From: Urechis unicinctus
Lineage: Eukaryota; Annelida; Polychaeta; Xenopneusta; Urechidae
Assembly: GCA_034190875.2 (NCBI GenBank)
Contig: CM067355.1
Coordinates: forward strand, 38,116,848 to 38,180,847
Direction: 5' to 3'
DNA length: 64,000 nt
This document shows, one piece after another, positions 23,100 to 34,784 of this stretch. The notes below the pieces were generated by a model, which was not told the origin of the DNA, did no database searches, and saw only the letters and a list, made by a program, of their open reading frames with translations. Within the stretch, counting starts at the first letter, position 1; each line of letters starts with the position of its first letter. The position numbers were made by a program, and so were the translations under genes.

Positions 23100-25632
23100 A
23101 TGAAACCATTCCAATATATATTTGGGCTATGCATATGGGCTAATATCGGCGCAAACAGCCATGCCTATGAGTTTTCAACGACTGATTCTGCAAACATTTC
23201 AACGTATAGAACAGGGGCATCCAACATTCTTTCGGAACAAAAACATCGGTACAAACGCCGCTGGAATCCGCCGCAGCTGGAAGAACCAACCAACGTAGAG
23301 GAGAAAACTATGATCCAATGGGTGGGTCAGTACCTCAGGGAACATAAGTTCTCTGATTTTGACCATCGTAAAAATAGATTGGCGGACATATTAACCAATG
23401 ACCACATCGAAGGGATGGTAAAACGACTCGACACCGAGGCACTTATTACGCGATTTGTGAGTTGTTTTATGCAAAAGTTTATTCCCATGGTGTGAAGTCT
23501 AGTTCGTATTTATTATGTAACACTGATTCAATCAAGCACCAAAATCAATCGAATTGATTCTTATGAAATATTCATTCACAGGATTTTAAGACTTTTATGA
23601 GTTCATTCCCGGAGCCTCCCCTTGAGGATCTACATCCCGATGTGAAAGCTAATTGTATACGTGATCTCTCAACCTGCCTTCGCTTCATATATTCTCGAGC
23701 CGTGTTAAATATCTACCTGATCAAAGTCAATAAAGGCTGGCCAAAAGCTCGGGGAAAGGTGAATGAGCAGTTGAGTAGAGCAGGGGGCTCAGCTCTACCT
23801 GCCGCCAGGCATATTTACGCCTACCCGTTCCGGGGATCAGTGGAACAGTTTACATTTAGGGTGAGCGAGTGTTAGAAATTATTCCAAACATTAGAATATG
23901 TTGCCACATTTATGTTTTTCCGATTCCGTACCCTCTCATATCCATGTGCATTGTACTTGACAGTGAACTACCGGGGTTTTGTATGAAATTTGAATTACAG
24001 GCAACAGCGATGTATTACATGTGTTTTTACGCATTGAAGCGGCAAGCTCAATTACAGCACTTTGATCATAGCTGTACAACTCCATCCCTTCCAGTTCATA
24101 TCACCGTGTCAGACAGCGAACCATTCGCATGCGCTATGCTTTCATTCTGCCCAGGTAAGATTGGAGAACGGCTTCTGAGACATTCCAAGATGGCGGACAA
24201 TGATTACAATAAGGGAAACGAATCGTACTCCAACATGGCGGATAAAATTACTGATTACAATAAGGGAACCAATTGTCGGACAAAAGTAATGATTACAATA
24301 AGGGAACGAATTATATAGACTGATGTAATGTTGGTTCATCTCTGCTCGTTATAGATCCCTGTATACCGAGCAATCCTTGTACAGTTCCAAAGACATCTTG
24401 CTCCATCCCACCATCAAGGAATCAGCATTTCGATAGTTTGTTACAAAACAAGCTAAATAGCACGTGTGGCTGTGAAGAGGGCACTGAGTACATCGAAATG
24501 ACGAACAAATGCGTAGGTAATGCAAGGATAAATTCACAGACGCTCAGTTTCCGATGCCAAGATTCAATGCGCCGAGCAGTTATCTATTTATAATTAGTAT
24601 ACAGAAAACGTCACGGCGCTCGGAAGCTTGGCATCGGGAACCGAGCAATATCCGGGTTTACGTAAATACAACGTGTGAGTTCTTCAAGCAGCAAGGATGT
24701 AAACCTGGTCGCGCTGGATGCAGAGAACATGGGATTGGTCTCTCGATATTAACGCCAGATGTTAGACAAGGTCTATATAGTAACGTGCGGTATATATGAC
24801 ATGTGCTAAGGGGACGGCAGCCAGAAACCAGTGACTGGAAGGAAAACTGGGAATGTCGGACGAACGTCAGGTCGGTCCATGTTAATATCATATTTGTTAA
24901 AGCCGTATGTAAAGGTAAATGTTCTTTTAAAAGTAACGTTTAGTGTGCATGGCATGTGTGAAGGGACTGAAACAGCAACCACGAGGGTCCTGCCAGGCGG
25001 AAGCAACGGCAATGACAGAGGGCGAGTAGGTCAGTCGATGCTAAGGAATCATTTCACTGGCGTTTCGTGTACTTCCGTTTCCGTCTTTGTCTTGTTGCTA
25101 AGGTGATTTGATTGTACTCCTCTCTTCTTATTGGGAACTACAAATCATCAAGACTTCGCACTTGTCCTAAAAATTATGCAAATGAGATGTAGGTTGAATG
25201 ACATAACATGCGTAATTCAGTAATTTTATGCAACAATCGTTCAAACTCATCCCGTTATGCTGCCACGAGACATCCTGATAAAAACAAACCCTCCGTCGGG
25301 ATTCACTTGCGCAACTAACATTGACCGAGGTCACCGATTGGACTCCATTGTTCTTTGTCGAAGGTCACAGTGAATCAGCTTCTGATGGTTTTTCACGGCA
25401 GAATTTTGATGATGTCATATTAAATGCAGCTTTAACGTCTCGTATGAAGGATCCGACGATGACGTGTGGTGTGTATGGTATGTGTTTAGAGAGTGACAGA
25501 GTGCGAGCAATGCGAGAACAAATGGAGGCCTGGGACACTAGCGGAGCTGGGAGTATGACAGGCCCGTCACGCCTACACACAGTGCTTAGTCTACTTACTG
25601 CTTGTGTTTATGCGCGTCTTGTCGACGCGTAG
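23100..25632 (+). CDS. Secreted EGF-like, probably GPI-anchored protein, unidentified
   Basis: Exons 23100-23456, 23582-23860, 24001-24154, 24355-24516, 24605-24674, then 24944-25106 (394 residues) or 25371-25632 (427 residues). Every junction is AG/GT and the phases agree throughout. I start at 23100 because MKPFQYIFGLCIWANIGANS followed by HA is a good signal peptide; the frame is also open upstream to 23004. The middle is Cys-poor and helical-looking (MIQWVGQYLREHKF; IRDLSTCLRFIYSRAVLNIY). Exon 4 has an EGF-like pattern (DPCIPSNPCTV, then STCGCEEGTEY and NKCV). Both last exons end in a hydrophobic tail without cytosolic residues, as in GPI-anchor signals. N-glycosylation sites such as NVT are present. 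I do not recognise the family; extracellular surface location is inferred. Confidence 0.7.
24944..25106 (+). CDS. Alternative last exon 1 of the GPI-type gene
   Basis: A phase-2 exon reading VVHGMCEGTETATTR (first codon completed by the upstream exon) and ending SVSVFVLLLR-stop. The serine/glycine-rich stretch before the hydrophobic tail fits a GPI attachment signal. Its HGMC motif is matched by YGMC in the second candidate exon. Confidence 0.6.
25371..25632 (+). CDS. Alternative last exon 2 of the GPI-type gene
   Basis: Acceptor GGTCACAG at 25370 after a pyrimidine-rich stretch. It is also phase 2 and reads ESASDGFSRQNFDDVILNAA, later TMTCGVYGMC, ending LHTVLSLLTACVYARLVDA-stop. Phase and the GVYGMC/VVHGMC similarity suggest duplication of the terminal exon. 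It could instead be a separate small gene. Confidence 0.5.
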
Positions 25633-26520
25633 AATTGTGATCCACCAGCATGTGCTCGGCTCTAGCGAGCATAAGACCTGCTAAACATACTGTCAGTGTT
25701 TTACACCACATGATGGTGTCATCCCCGTGTCAAATGCCCCACTTAGATCATCACATAAGTTTAAGCATGGTAACATCTTTATTAAGGTCACAATTATAGA
25801 TCATCAGTGGTTTCGTACACATAGCTTATTGACACCTTCTATTTTAAAAAAAAACATTCCAAAAATTGCAACCTCTAACTGAAACAAACAAACCCACCAA
25901 CCGGATTGATAATGGTCATTGTGTTCAATTAGTGATTACATTCTGACTTACTGCATATGGTTATTTTGTTTATTTAGAGGTACCACTCTAATTTACTGCC
26001 TATCATCATTTTGTTTGTGTAGAGAAATAATTCTAACATGCTGCACCTGGTCATTTTGTTAGTTTAGAATAATCATTCTTACTTATTGCATATGGTTATT
26101 TTATTGATTTAAAGATACCATTCTAACTTACTGCATATGTTCACTTTAGTTAGTTTAGAGGTACCATTCTTACTTACTGCAGGAATAGGGTGTAGTTCAC
26201 GTGTCACTATAACTATATGATTGAGATCACATGTATTTATATTTGCTACTAGCTATACTTCTTTACTATATGCTAAGAGATCATGTGTTATTATAAAGTG
26301 AATACTCCATGCAAGCGCTGTATGTCATATATTTATAGTGCTGAATAAATATTATATTTTAACCAATGCATTCACTTTGATTGAGTCACAAATGTGACAG
26401 TCTTATCACTAATGAGCCACTCCTGCTGGCAAGGTGGGTGGGAGTTGGTATGGCATAGGTGTTTGTTGGGTAGCCGTGTACCGCACAGGTGTGAATCTAT
26501 AAGTGATGATATGACTGGTT
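25633..26520. other. Likely 3' UTR and spacer with diverged AT-rich repeats
   Basis: Four or five loose copies of a unit containing ATTCTAACTTACTGCATATG lie at 25935-26180. A candidate poly(A) signal AATAAA occurs at 26344-26349. Confidence 0.55.
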
Positions 26521-26584
26521 ACTCGTGACTCAAGCGTTGAAAGAGGATGCCCCCAACGGTATCGCGCTGGACATTCACGTCAGC

Positions 26585-26745
26585 GGAGTTGGATTTGTTG
26601 GTCTGGTAATATTCATGAGAATAAAGAACGGAGATCGCTCATATTTCACAACTGCATTTTTAAATTATTTATTCATGTACATGGATGACGATTTTTCGAT
26701 TACAACAAAGAAATCTTACCATAAAATGCTCCCGTTTCCAGGTAA
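26585..26745 (+). repeat. Dispersed repeat, copy 1
   Basis: Shares GGATGACGATTTTTCGATTA, AACAAAGAAATCT and CATAAAATGCT with 27315-27460. Such sequences followed by TGTGACCTTGACC look like an interspersed repeat family; its type is unknown. Confidence 0.75.
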
Positions 26746-26999
26746 CGTATCCAGACGAAATCCTGCGTTGACAACGCGCCCTGATAAACACTATTTAATG
26801 ACGTCATAAGGATTTCCCTAGTGATACGACCGCATTATGACAGACTGCGCGGCCGTATGATAAAGGGGTTCCCCCTGGGTAACCCCCTAAGCGCGTTCCT
26901 CGCTGTAACAGAGGTTTCGAAACGACAACTGAGCCTGGTCGCGGGTTGAAATACGTCACAACCGGTATTGTTATAAATGGACGATGAAGACTTTATAAA

Positions 27000-27290
<291 letters not shown>

Positions 27291-27314
27291 TGCGTGTACG
27301 GCTATGTTCGTACT

Positions 27315-27610
27315 TGGTCGGGTAATATTCACGAAAATAAAGAATGGAGATCTCTTAAATTTCACAACTGTATTATTGAATTATTTATTCATGTCCATGG
27401 ATGACGATTTTTCGATTACCACAAAGAAATCTAGCCATAAAATGCTTCCCTTTGTGACCTTGACCTATTTTCCCCAAATGCACCCAGCAGAACCAAGTAG
27501 TGGTGTATTTCACAACTGTAGCGAGAATTATTTGGTATACACGATTTTTCGATTACTTATGCAAAGAAGGGTAGCCATACAATGCAATTGTTATGTGACC
27601 TTTTTGAAGT
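27315..27610 (+). repeat. Dispersed repeat, copies 2 and 3
   Basis: 27315-27475 is close to 26585-26745. A third, more diverged copy (CACGATTTTTCGATTACTTA, then AGCCATACAATGC and TGTGACC) follows at about 27505-27612. Confidence 0.7.
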
Positions 27611-27612
27611 CA

Positions 27613-30600
27613 TTTTAGCTTGAAGTTGCATAAAATACCTCTCCATCTTGAATGACATTGGAGTACATGATGGCGCGTCCTCCAGAGTAGGATTGTGTTT
27701 GATTGACGCATGCGTGCTTCGTACCACGCTGTGACATGAAGGTGAAGTAGCACCTGCTGTGAAGCACGTTTCAGTAACCAGGTACTGACAGTATCTGGAC
27801 TCATTACAAACGTAATTGATCAAATCAATGACATCAAGAGCGCTTGAAGAAATACGTTTGTTTCTATAAAGAGTCGCAGGGTAAGTGAATAGCTGGCGTT
27901 ATCTATGCGTTTTGCCCAACAGGTCTCTTTTATCTCTTCGAATAATCAGCCGACCCGATATATACATTGGGTACTTTTTTCAAAGGTAAAGCTACTTTGT
28001 CATCGATCCCGATTAGCTTCAGTGACGTCGACCGCTATCTTTACCGAGAAAAACAACAGGCCAAGTGTATGTGAACAGGTCAAGTGTATGTGTGGAGTAT
28101 CAAGGATGTCAGCCAACGTGACCCGTCAGTGATAATGCTAGAGAAAAAGTGCTCTATACCTGGCACATGATTACAGGTGGAGGTCAAACATCAATAAGTA
28201 GGCAACTTCGTCATTCAGTGTGGCTGTATGACGAGAGCATTTAACAATAAACATCCTTATCATTCGTTTTTCCAGATTTTTCTTTCAATAAGTAGGCAAC
28301 TTCGAATGCGTATTCGCGAATTTATCAGTTGGCGCTCCAGTCGGCGGTATTCATACTTATACAAGCTGCTGGATATCTTGGTTGGTATCCAGACGTTTCG
28401 CCTCATCGATAGTTCGCACCGAACGCCTCCCCCCCCCCCACACCCCACGTGCAATCAAAGAGCAGACATTTTGTATATATATATGATTCATATATATATT
28501 CTAAAATGCACATATTCATATTATAAATATGTGCATTTGTGCATGGTAAACTTTATTACGATAAGTGGATGATCTTATCAGCCATGCTACTGGTGTATAA
28601 TATCAAACGAGGAATATAAATGAGAACTCATTTCGATCCCGCTGAGTCCCTTCTCTCGTCTGAAGCTGAGGGTTCTTCTTGATTTGTCACTTTGAACTAC
28701 GTATACCATGTATATACTGCTGCCCATACACTCCTATAATACATGAGATCAAGTTGATATACGATATACGTCTCCACCAATGCACAACGTCCAACCATTT
28801 CACACCGATACACAAGATTCTGGCAATTTACGCACCAGTTCACAATATCAGGACAATATATCACACCAATACACACCATCCAACTGATTCATTTCCTGAC
28901 ATTATGATGGTAATCGATGATTCAGAATATGATCAAAAATAAATTAATTCATTTTGAATTCAACAAGTAATGAAGTGGTAATTGACTGTGACTAAACAAA
29001 CCCTATAAAATATATGTAGGGTTGTGGAGAGGTCACCTACATATTAAGTGCATACAGTGTTGGCGGATTTGGTTAGGGAGGTGAGGCTCTCACCTGAAAT
29101 GTGCTTACAGTTGTCTTGATTGTATACAAAGCGTCTATGTTGTCAATAATGACTGTAAAACCCTTTTACGAGTTGTTGCTGTAAACACATCATGATCATT
29201 AGCTTGATAACATAAGGCACACTGTGCTGCTTCATTATTTATCAACACTAGGTGTACCTTGATACTTACCTGGGAGGCGAGGTCAGGTAGTTAATGAGGG
29301 AAAGGACGACTCAGGGTGCAACTGTGTAGAGCTCAAGATATGCACTAGTCCCCCGCGCCGGTCATGCGTTCCTGGGAAACGGTCACAAGGTGTGTATAAA
29401 AGGTAAAGTTGAAGGTAAGAAAAGAGTTGATTGTCCCTTCAAACAACATAGGTCATATCAGGATATTGCAGATGATGACAAAAGTGATGTATTAGTATGG
29501 TGTTGATTACCATGATGATGTTGATTGTGATGATGTTAATAAGGATGCCAATGAAATAAAGTTATTTAGGCTGCGTGACCGTATTGGAATACAGATCTGT
29601 TCAATTTGATTCTTTAAATGAATACATATTGCCAGAATGATACCACATGATGCAACCAGGATAGTGTTCGGTGTTTCTATGATTTGGGTGTCTAGTGTAT
29701 AAATATTCAGTAGTGTCTATTGAAACATCAGTGAGATGAACACAACCTCACGATACTTATTATATATATGACCTCCCCCATTCCCACACCATTACTTAGA
29801 CTGCACTGACGGGCAATAACACCGGCGACTTAGGGAGACCTACTCGTAACTTCCTCTAGCGGCTACGGTCCAAGAAAATGCGTCTCAGATGACAAGTATT
29901 CACTAGTGTTATCAGTTGAAGGCGATAGTTATCACCCGGCCCCAATAGGCAGTTCCGAACCTTTGATCAATCGACCCCACAGCGTCCAGGTAGTGTATTT
30001 CACGCATTTCACCTGCCAATGTCTCAACTTCGGCATAGCAGTTGAGAATGATTTTCTTACTCCCTCTTATATTGACGATATTTAACATTTTATTACCTTT
30101 AAGTGTCATTATCATATTACAATGTTTATATACAGAGAAATACATTTGTAAAAACCATCGAGCACTGATATGGGGTTAAATCCGGCAATTGTAACAGCAA
30201 TATCAGCGGGCACTCTAAACATTCCTTTATTGATGACGCATCTCAGGTGGATTGTTGTTCCGTTATCGCGCTCGCGGTGTTACCATCCTGTTTATGACAT
30301 TGCTCGAGTGTGTAAAATAACACTCAATGCTAATTAAAACTATTTTAATTACCACAAGTATCACCTTTATTACAATATTGACAATAAGGCACTTTGCACC
30401 AGCCCAGGATTAATTCTGCCTCTATCTTTGGCAAGATGTTGGTACCGGGGCTCGATTTGTCAGGGCTAGAAGTCCGGAAGTCTACATCTCTAAAGGGTGC
30501 CGAAAATGAACCGCGCTCGCGCCGCAATGCTATTCGTCTATGCTGTAAGCTTGTTAAAAGCAATATTGCTGTTCAATTTACACGCATGTGTAATACATCA

Positions 30601-30850
30601 ATGAAAAATGATATTATTTGTATGTCATATTTATAACCGTATTTATTAGATGTCGATGAGATGGGTTTTTTTGACAATTAAGCCACGGAAAGTTGGTCCT
30701 GTTTGTTTAAAATTTATCAGCTACAAAAAGTGATACAACTGAAAAACCCGAAGTAATACACTTCAGTGAAATACCTCATGAAGAAATTGAAACATGCTTC
30801 AAAACGTCGGCGCAAAAAGTTGCTCTACAAAGTATTAAGCATATACTCAC
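27613..30850. other. Intergenic, no gene seen
   Basis: AT-rich, no ORF with recognisable protein character. It contains (ATG)n-like GATGATGTTGATTGTGATGA near 29510 and short palindromic AT stretches near 28480-28550. The minus-strand ORF 30345-30563 is unassigned. Confidence 0.5.
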
Positions 30851-30854
30851 CCAG

Positions 30855-30990
30855 TAGACGCAACACGTGGAATCCACATGGAAATTATGTGGAATTTTGG
30901 TGGATAGGTGGATCCACAAATACGTCAAATCCACGTGGATTTCACAAGATAATATCCACTTGGAAAGCCACGTCGAATCGGCGTGGAATT
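30855..30990. repeat. Cluster of CCACGTGG-type palindromes
   Basis: Repeated CACGTGGAATCCACATGG-like dyads in both orientations, including ATCCACGTGGAT. This may be a small inverted-repeat element; CACGTG is also an E-box, but binding here is not established. Confidence 0.6.
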
Positions 30991-32005
30991 TTATTTTTAG
31001 AAGATTTTGTTCATAGATCCTCTTGATTCATTGAATGACACATTAAACATAACTCACCAAAATATAGTCAATCAATGCAAAATATTAATTATGCAGCATC
31101 GCGAAAATATTGGTGCATGGGTAGGGGTATGTATATCACTTATACATGGGAAACGTAATTCAACGTTTTTTACCGACTTTGAGTATTTGAAAATGTGGTC
31201 ATTAGGTCAATTGATTTAATTGGGGCGCCGACTCGCAATTCTCACCTGGAATGATATATATGGTCAATTCTGTCATCATTCCGACCCCTATACACTAATA
31301 CAATTGAATGCACTACGCTTCTTCGTGTGGGCTAGGTGGTTAGGTTCATAATGGCAGAGACAAAGCGCCTACATAACGCAGATAACGAGATAAGGACTAC
31401 CAGGCCTCTAGCCAATGCTACTTATTGCTGTTCGCCAATGTAGTATTCAATCCTCACAACCACCTGTCAAATCCCCCCACCCCCTACCCCCGTGGATATG
31501 GGGATGTTCTCCTTATGTGAAGGTAAGTAGGGACGTGCCACCGTTTTCTAGGGTTTTTTTGTTTGGGGGGGGGCATTTTAGTATACGTATAGGACCGTAT
31601 TTGTGACTGTCGGTTTAGCAATGGGTCGCTATGTGTCAGTACGAACGGGTCGGTTTAGCAATGGGTCGCTATGTTCAATACGAACGGGTCGGTTTTATTT
31701 TTATCCTGATATGTCAAGTAGATGAAGTGGCCATTCAGGGGTAGCTCTAGCCGAACAAAATCCACTCTCACGGCGTCCGCCAAGTCTGCTTCTCTCGATC
31801 TTTCATATCTGCATTGTAGATGGTGATATTAGATCGCTAACAACCGTCAGGGGCGAGGGAACTGGCCGTGGGTAGACACACCTACTGCTTAATGATTTTT
31901 CAGACGACAGTCAAGGACAGGTAGTATTTGATAGCAATATATATGATCTACCCCGATACAATGGCTTGTCGGTCATGACGCTATGTCGTCATTAATCAAT
32001 GTCTT
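30991..32005. other. Intergenic, short duplication only
   Basis: No gene seen. A unit with GAACGGGTCGGTTTAGCAAT and GGGTCGCTATG occurs twice at 31608-31695. Confidence 0.5.
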
Positions 32006-32014
32006 ACCTGGCGA

Positions 32015-32074
32015 TAGCCCTACAAGACGTCTGAGTAGACGTATAAATTCATGTTACCGTTACGACCGGAGCTA
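32015..32074. mobile_element. 60-bp Mutator-like miniature element with 9-bp target duplication
   Basis: Starts TAGCCCTACAAGACGTC and ends CGACCGGAGCTA. It is flanked by the 9-bp direct repeat ACCTGGCGA (32006-32014 and 32075-32083). The same ends, with a different 9-bp duplication, bound 57829-58626. A 9-bp target duplication is typical of Mutator-like elements. Confidence 0.75.
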
Positions 32075-33218
32075 ACCTGGCGACACAGCCATCACTGTTA
32101 CCTACTCAGCATGTGTGGGGTCTTGATGATGACCTTAGTGATAACCCTGAGACGGTCCCAGTAACTTAACGAGCAGGTGAGAGCTTCTCGAGATCCGCCG
32201 TGGACATGTCATTTGTCAGCGCGGCTGGTAAAGTACAAATACCTTGAGATATACGTTGCCTATACATTCGGACAGAATCGACTGCCCGAACACTCCTCTT
32301 TCTCGCATCTACTTCATCGAAGCATTTGCAAAGAGAACGAAGTATCTCGTTGAAAGAAAATTGCCACCTCATATCTCCAAAAGGTAAGACAAACCCTCAT
32401 ATTTGCCAGATAGCGCAGTCAACCCAACTTTACAGATGCGTTCTCAGCTTTTTCTGATTTTGTTCTTTCTGAGTTCGAGCTACAAAAATCCTCAAATGTA
32501 GCTTTCGCTTTGAATGAGGAGCACGCTATCATCGCCGATCTATTGATGTGGCCACCTTGAGAGCAACCACTCATGTTGTTTAAAAACTAATTGCAAATGA
32601 ATGGCGTAAGTAATACGAATGCGAATTCACATAGGTTTTGTCAAACGAACTCCGCCCATTTCCAAAACCTATTGCATTTTTATATAGGCGCCTTCAAAGG
32701 TAAAATTACATTCAACCCGCATCTTCAACTTCATCTTGACAAAGATCACCATTGACACATCACTAACTAACTCGGAAATTTTCGATGTCATCTGTGTATC
32801 TTGAGGGATTATTTGTATCCGTTTCTAACGACAATCAGGACATTTTGACATGATGTTTTTACGGGCTTTCTAATGGCGAGCTTTGACCATGTTTTACGAT
32901 CACGATTATTCGCTCCAAATCACGTTTTAAAAAAAACCTAGAAAATTTTAAATACAAAATGAAGATTGAAATGTCCTCGAATGGGAAAAATCATTGTTTG
33001 AATCCTCGTGCAAACAATGGATGATGTGCACAACTATGACATTGATTACTAAATCAACCAACCAATGAATTGACCAAACAACCACCGGTACAAATTCAAA
33101 GCCAAAGTTGGGTCTTGCCGAGCCCACTTGATCGCGACTAGACATTATTTTCACAAACTATGGTGTTTATTATACATAAATTGGAATAATTGCATTATCT
33201 GACTGCGTCATGTTTTAG
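32075..33218. other. Spacer including a fourth exon-like end
   Basis: No gene seen. The sequence ending CTCCAAAAG|GTAAGACAAA at 32383 matches the right ends of the cassettes at 33219-34225, so an older copy is probably present around 32270-32383. Confidence 0.5.
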
Positions 33219-33313
33219 ATTTCATCAACGGCGACTGACTTACACCTGTCGAAATATTTGATGGGAATCAAGTGACTTGTTGAACGAAGATTGACAATTG
33301 ATTCCTCAAAAAG
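33219..33313 (+). repeat. Exon-like cassette A (95 bp)
   Basis: Bounded by CATGTTTTAG on the left and CTCAAAAAG|GTAAGAC on the right, like an internal exon. It shares GGTCGAAATATTTG-type cores with cassettes B and C. No long frame, so any exon would be noncoding. Confidence 0.6.
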
Positions 33314-33699
33314 GTAAGACAAACCTTCATATTTTGTAAATAAGTACAGTCCACCTACTGTAAATATAAGTTTTGCTGCGTTTGTTGTAAGATGTTTTTG
33401 CTGAGATTAAAAATTAATGCGCGAATACCAGGAGCACTAATTTTAAACCACAATCGGTCTTGTCGAGGCTACTTGGTTGGGGACTAGACACTATAATCAC
33501 CTCTTCCACATTTGACTTGGAATGGTGTAGCCTCTAATGCGGTCAACAGCATTGATGTCCATATATATCCCAAATATGTAGATTCAAAACATATGATCTA
33601 TTTGAATAATTATTAAAACTACTGTGGCGTAAAAAAGGTCATTAGTGTTTTTTTGTCATAAATAACGATGTTTATATTGTCTGAATGCGTCTGTTTTAG

Positions 33700-33792
33700 A
33701 GTTTCGCACGCAGCTAACTTACGCCAGGTCGAAATATTTGCTGAGAATCAACTGACTCTTGAAAGAAGATCGACACCTGATTCCTCAAAAAG
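33700..33792 (+). repeat. Exon-like cassette B (93 bp)
   Basis: Left TCTGTTTTAG, right CTCAAAAAG|GTAAGAC, core AGGTCGAAATATTTGCTGAG. Lies about 480 bp downstream of cassette A with similar flanks, so the whole repeat unit was duplicated. Confidence 0.6.
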
Positions 33793-34131
33793 GTAAGACA
33801 AACCTTCCTATTTAGTCAATAAGTGCGGTCCACTCTCTGAAAATGTGCCATTTGTGGCGTTTTCTTGGGGATTTGATATTTTTATTCAGTTTAACAAATT
33901 TAACACCATAATTGAACTTGCCGAGCCTACTTGGTTGGGACTAGACACTATAATCACATCTAGCAAATTTGGCATGTGCTGCATCTAATGCAGTCAACAG
34001 CATTGCTATCCCATATATATCCGCCATATAAAATAATCATTAAAACTTCTCTCTTTTGGTGTGAAACTGGCAATGGTGTTCAATTCTAATAAATAAGGAT
34101 GATTACATTATCTGACTGCGTCGTGTTTTAG

Positions 34132-34225
34132 ATTTCCACATCCAACGGCGACTGACTTGCGCCTGGTCGAAATATTTGATGAGAATCAAGTGACTTGTTG
34201 AAAGAAGATCAACACCCCTCAAAAG
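34132..34225 (+). repeat. Exon-like cassette C (94 bp)
   Basis: Left CGTGTTTTAG, right CCTCAAAAG|GTAAGAC, core TGGTCGAAATATTTGATGAG. About 430 bp downstream of B. Splice-site-like ends are kept in all three copies. Confidence 0.6.
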
Positions 34226-34784
34226 GTAAGACAAACTTTATGTTTATCAATGAGCACTTTCAACCCCCTCTAACCCCATGCTTTTTGTAGTGTTTTGTGG
34301 GAGTTTTTGATCATTTACATAAGATGACTAAAATAAAGTCACCCTTGATATTAGAATGGGAATGTAAATATGAACGCGCATTCCCACAGTGTTCAGGTAT
34401 TATCGCTCAGTCTATTTCAGCATTGTATCATAGAAGCTGTAAGGGTCAACTGAGAGTTATAAAGAGCCATCCCAAAATATAAGCAATCGATCTGTGCAAT
34501 CACTATAGATCAAAACGGTGTACAGATCAGACTCGCTTTCCTGAATCCAATGCCAATAGTTGAATTGAAGCAGTCATATAAAAATATTTTTATCACAGAT
34601 TTTCATTGAATTTGCGCGATTGTGTTTCATTTTAAGTCGGCTTGCTTCCGAGCAAATCGAATTATTTGATCATATAGTTCTACCTGTCTATCAGAGCTAC
34701 CCAATACTCACGTTTGCTTCCTTGTCAGCCCCCGATAGCCGCATATCACAGGATTACCAGGCCCAACGTTTTTAACTGACGTAA

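Noticed and set aside
24675..24776. Extension of exon 24605 into the Cys-containing frame TTCEFFKQQGCKPGRAGC
   Set aside because: That frame does not agree with the phase from exon 24355-24516, while the GTGTGAGT donor at 24675 does; kept as a possible alternative only.
32166..32372. Minus-strand 68-codon ORF with plausible composition
   Set aside because: It overlaps the older exon-like cassette on the other strand and has no recognisable domain.
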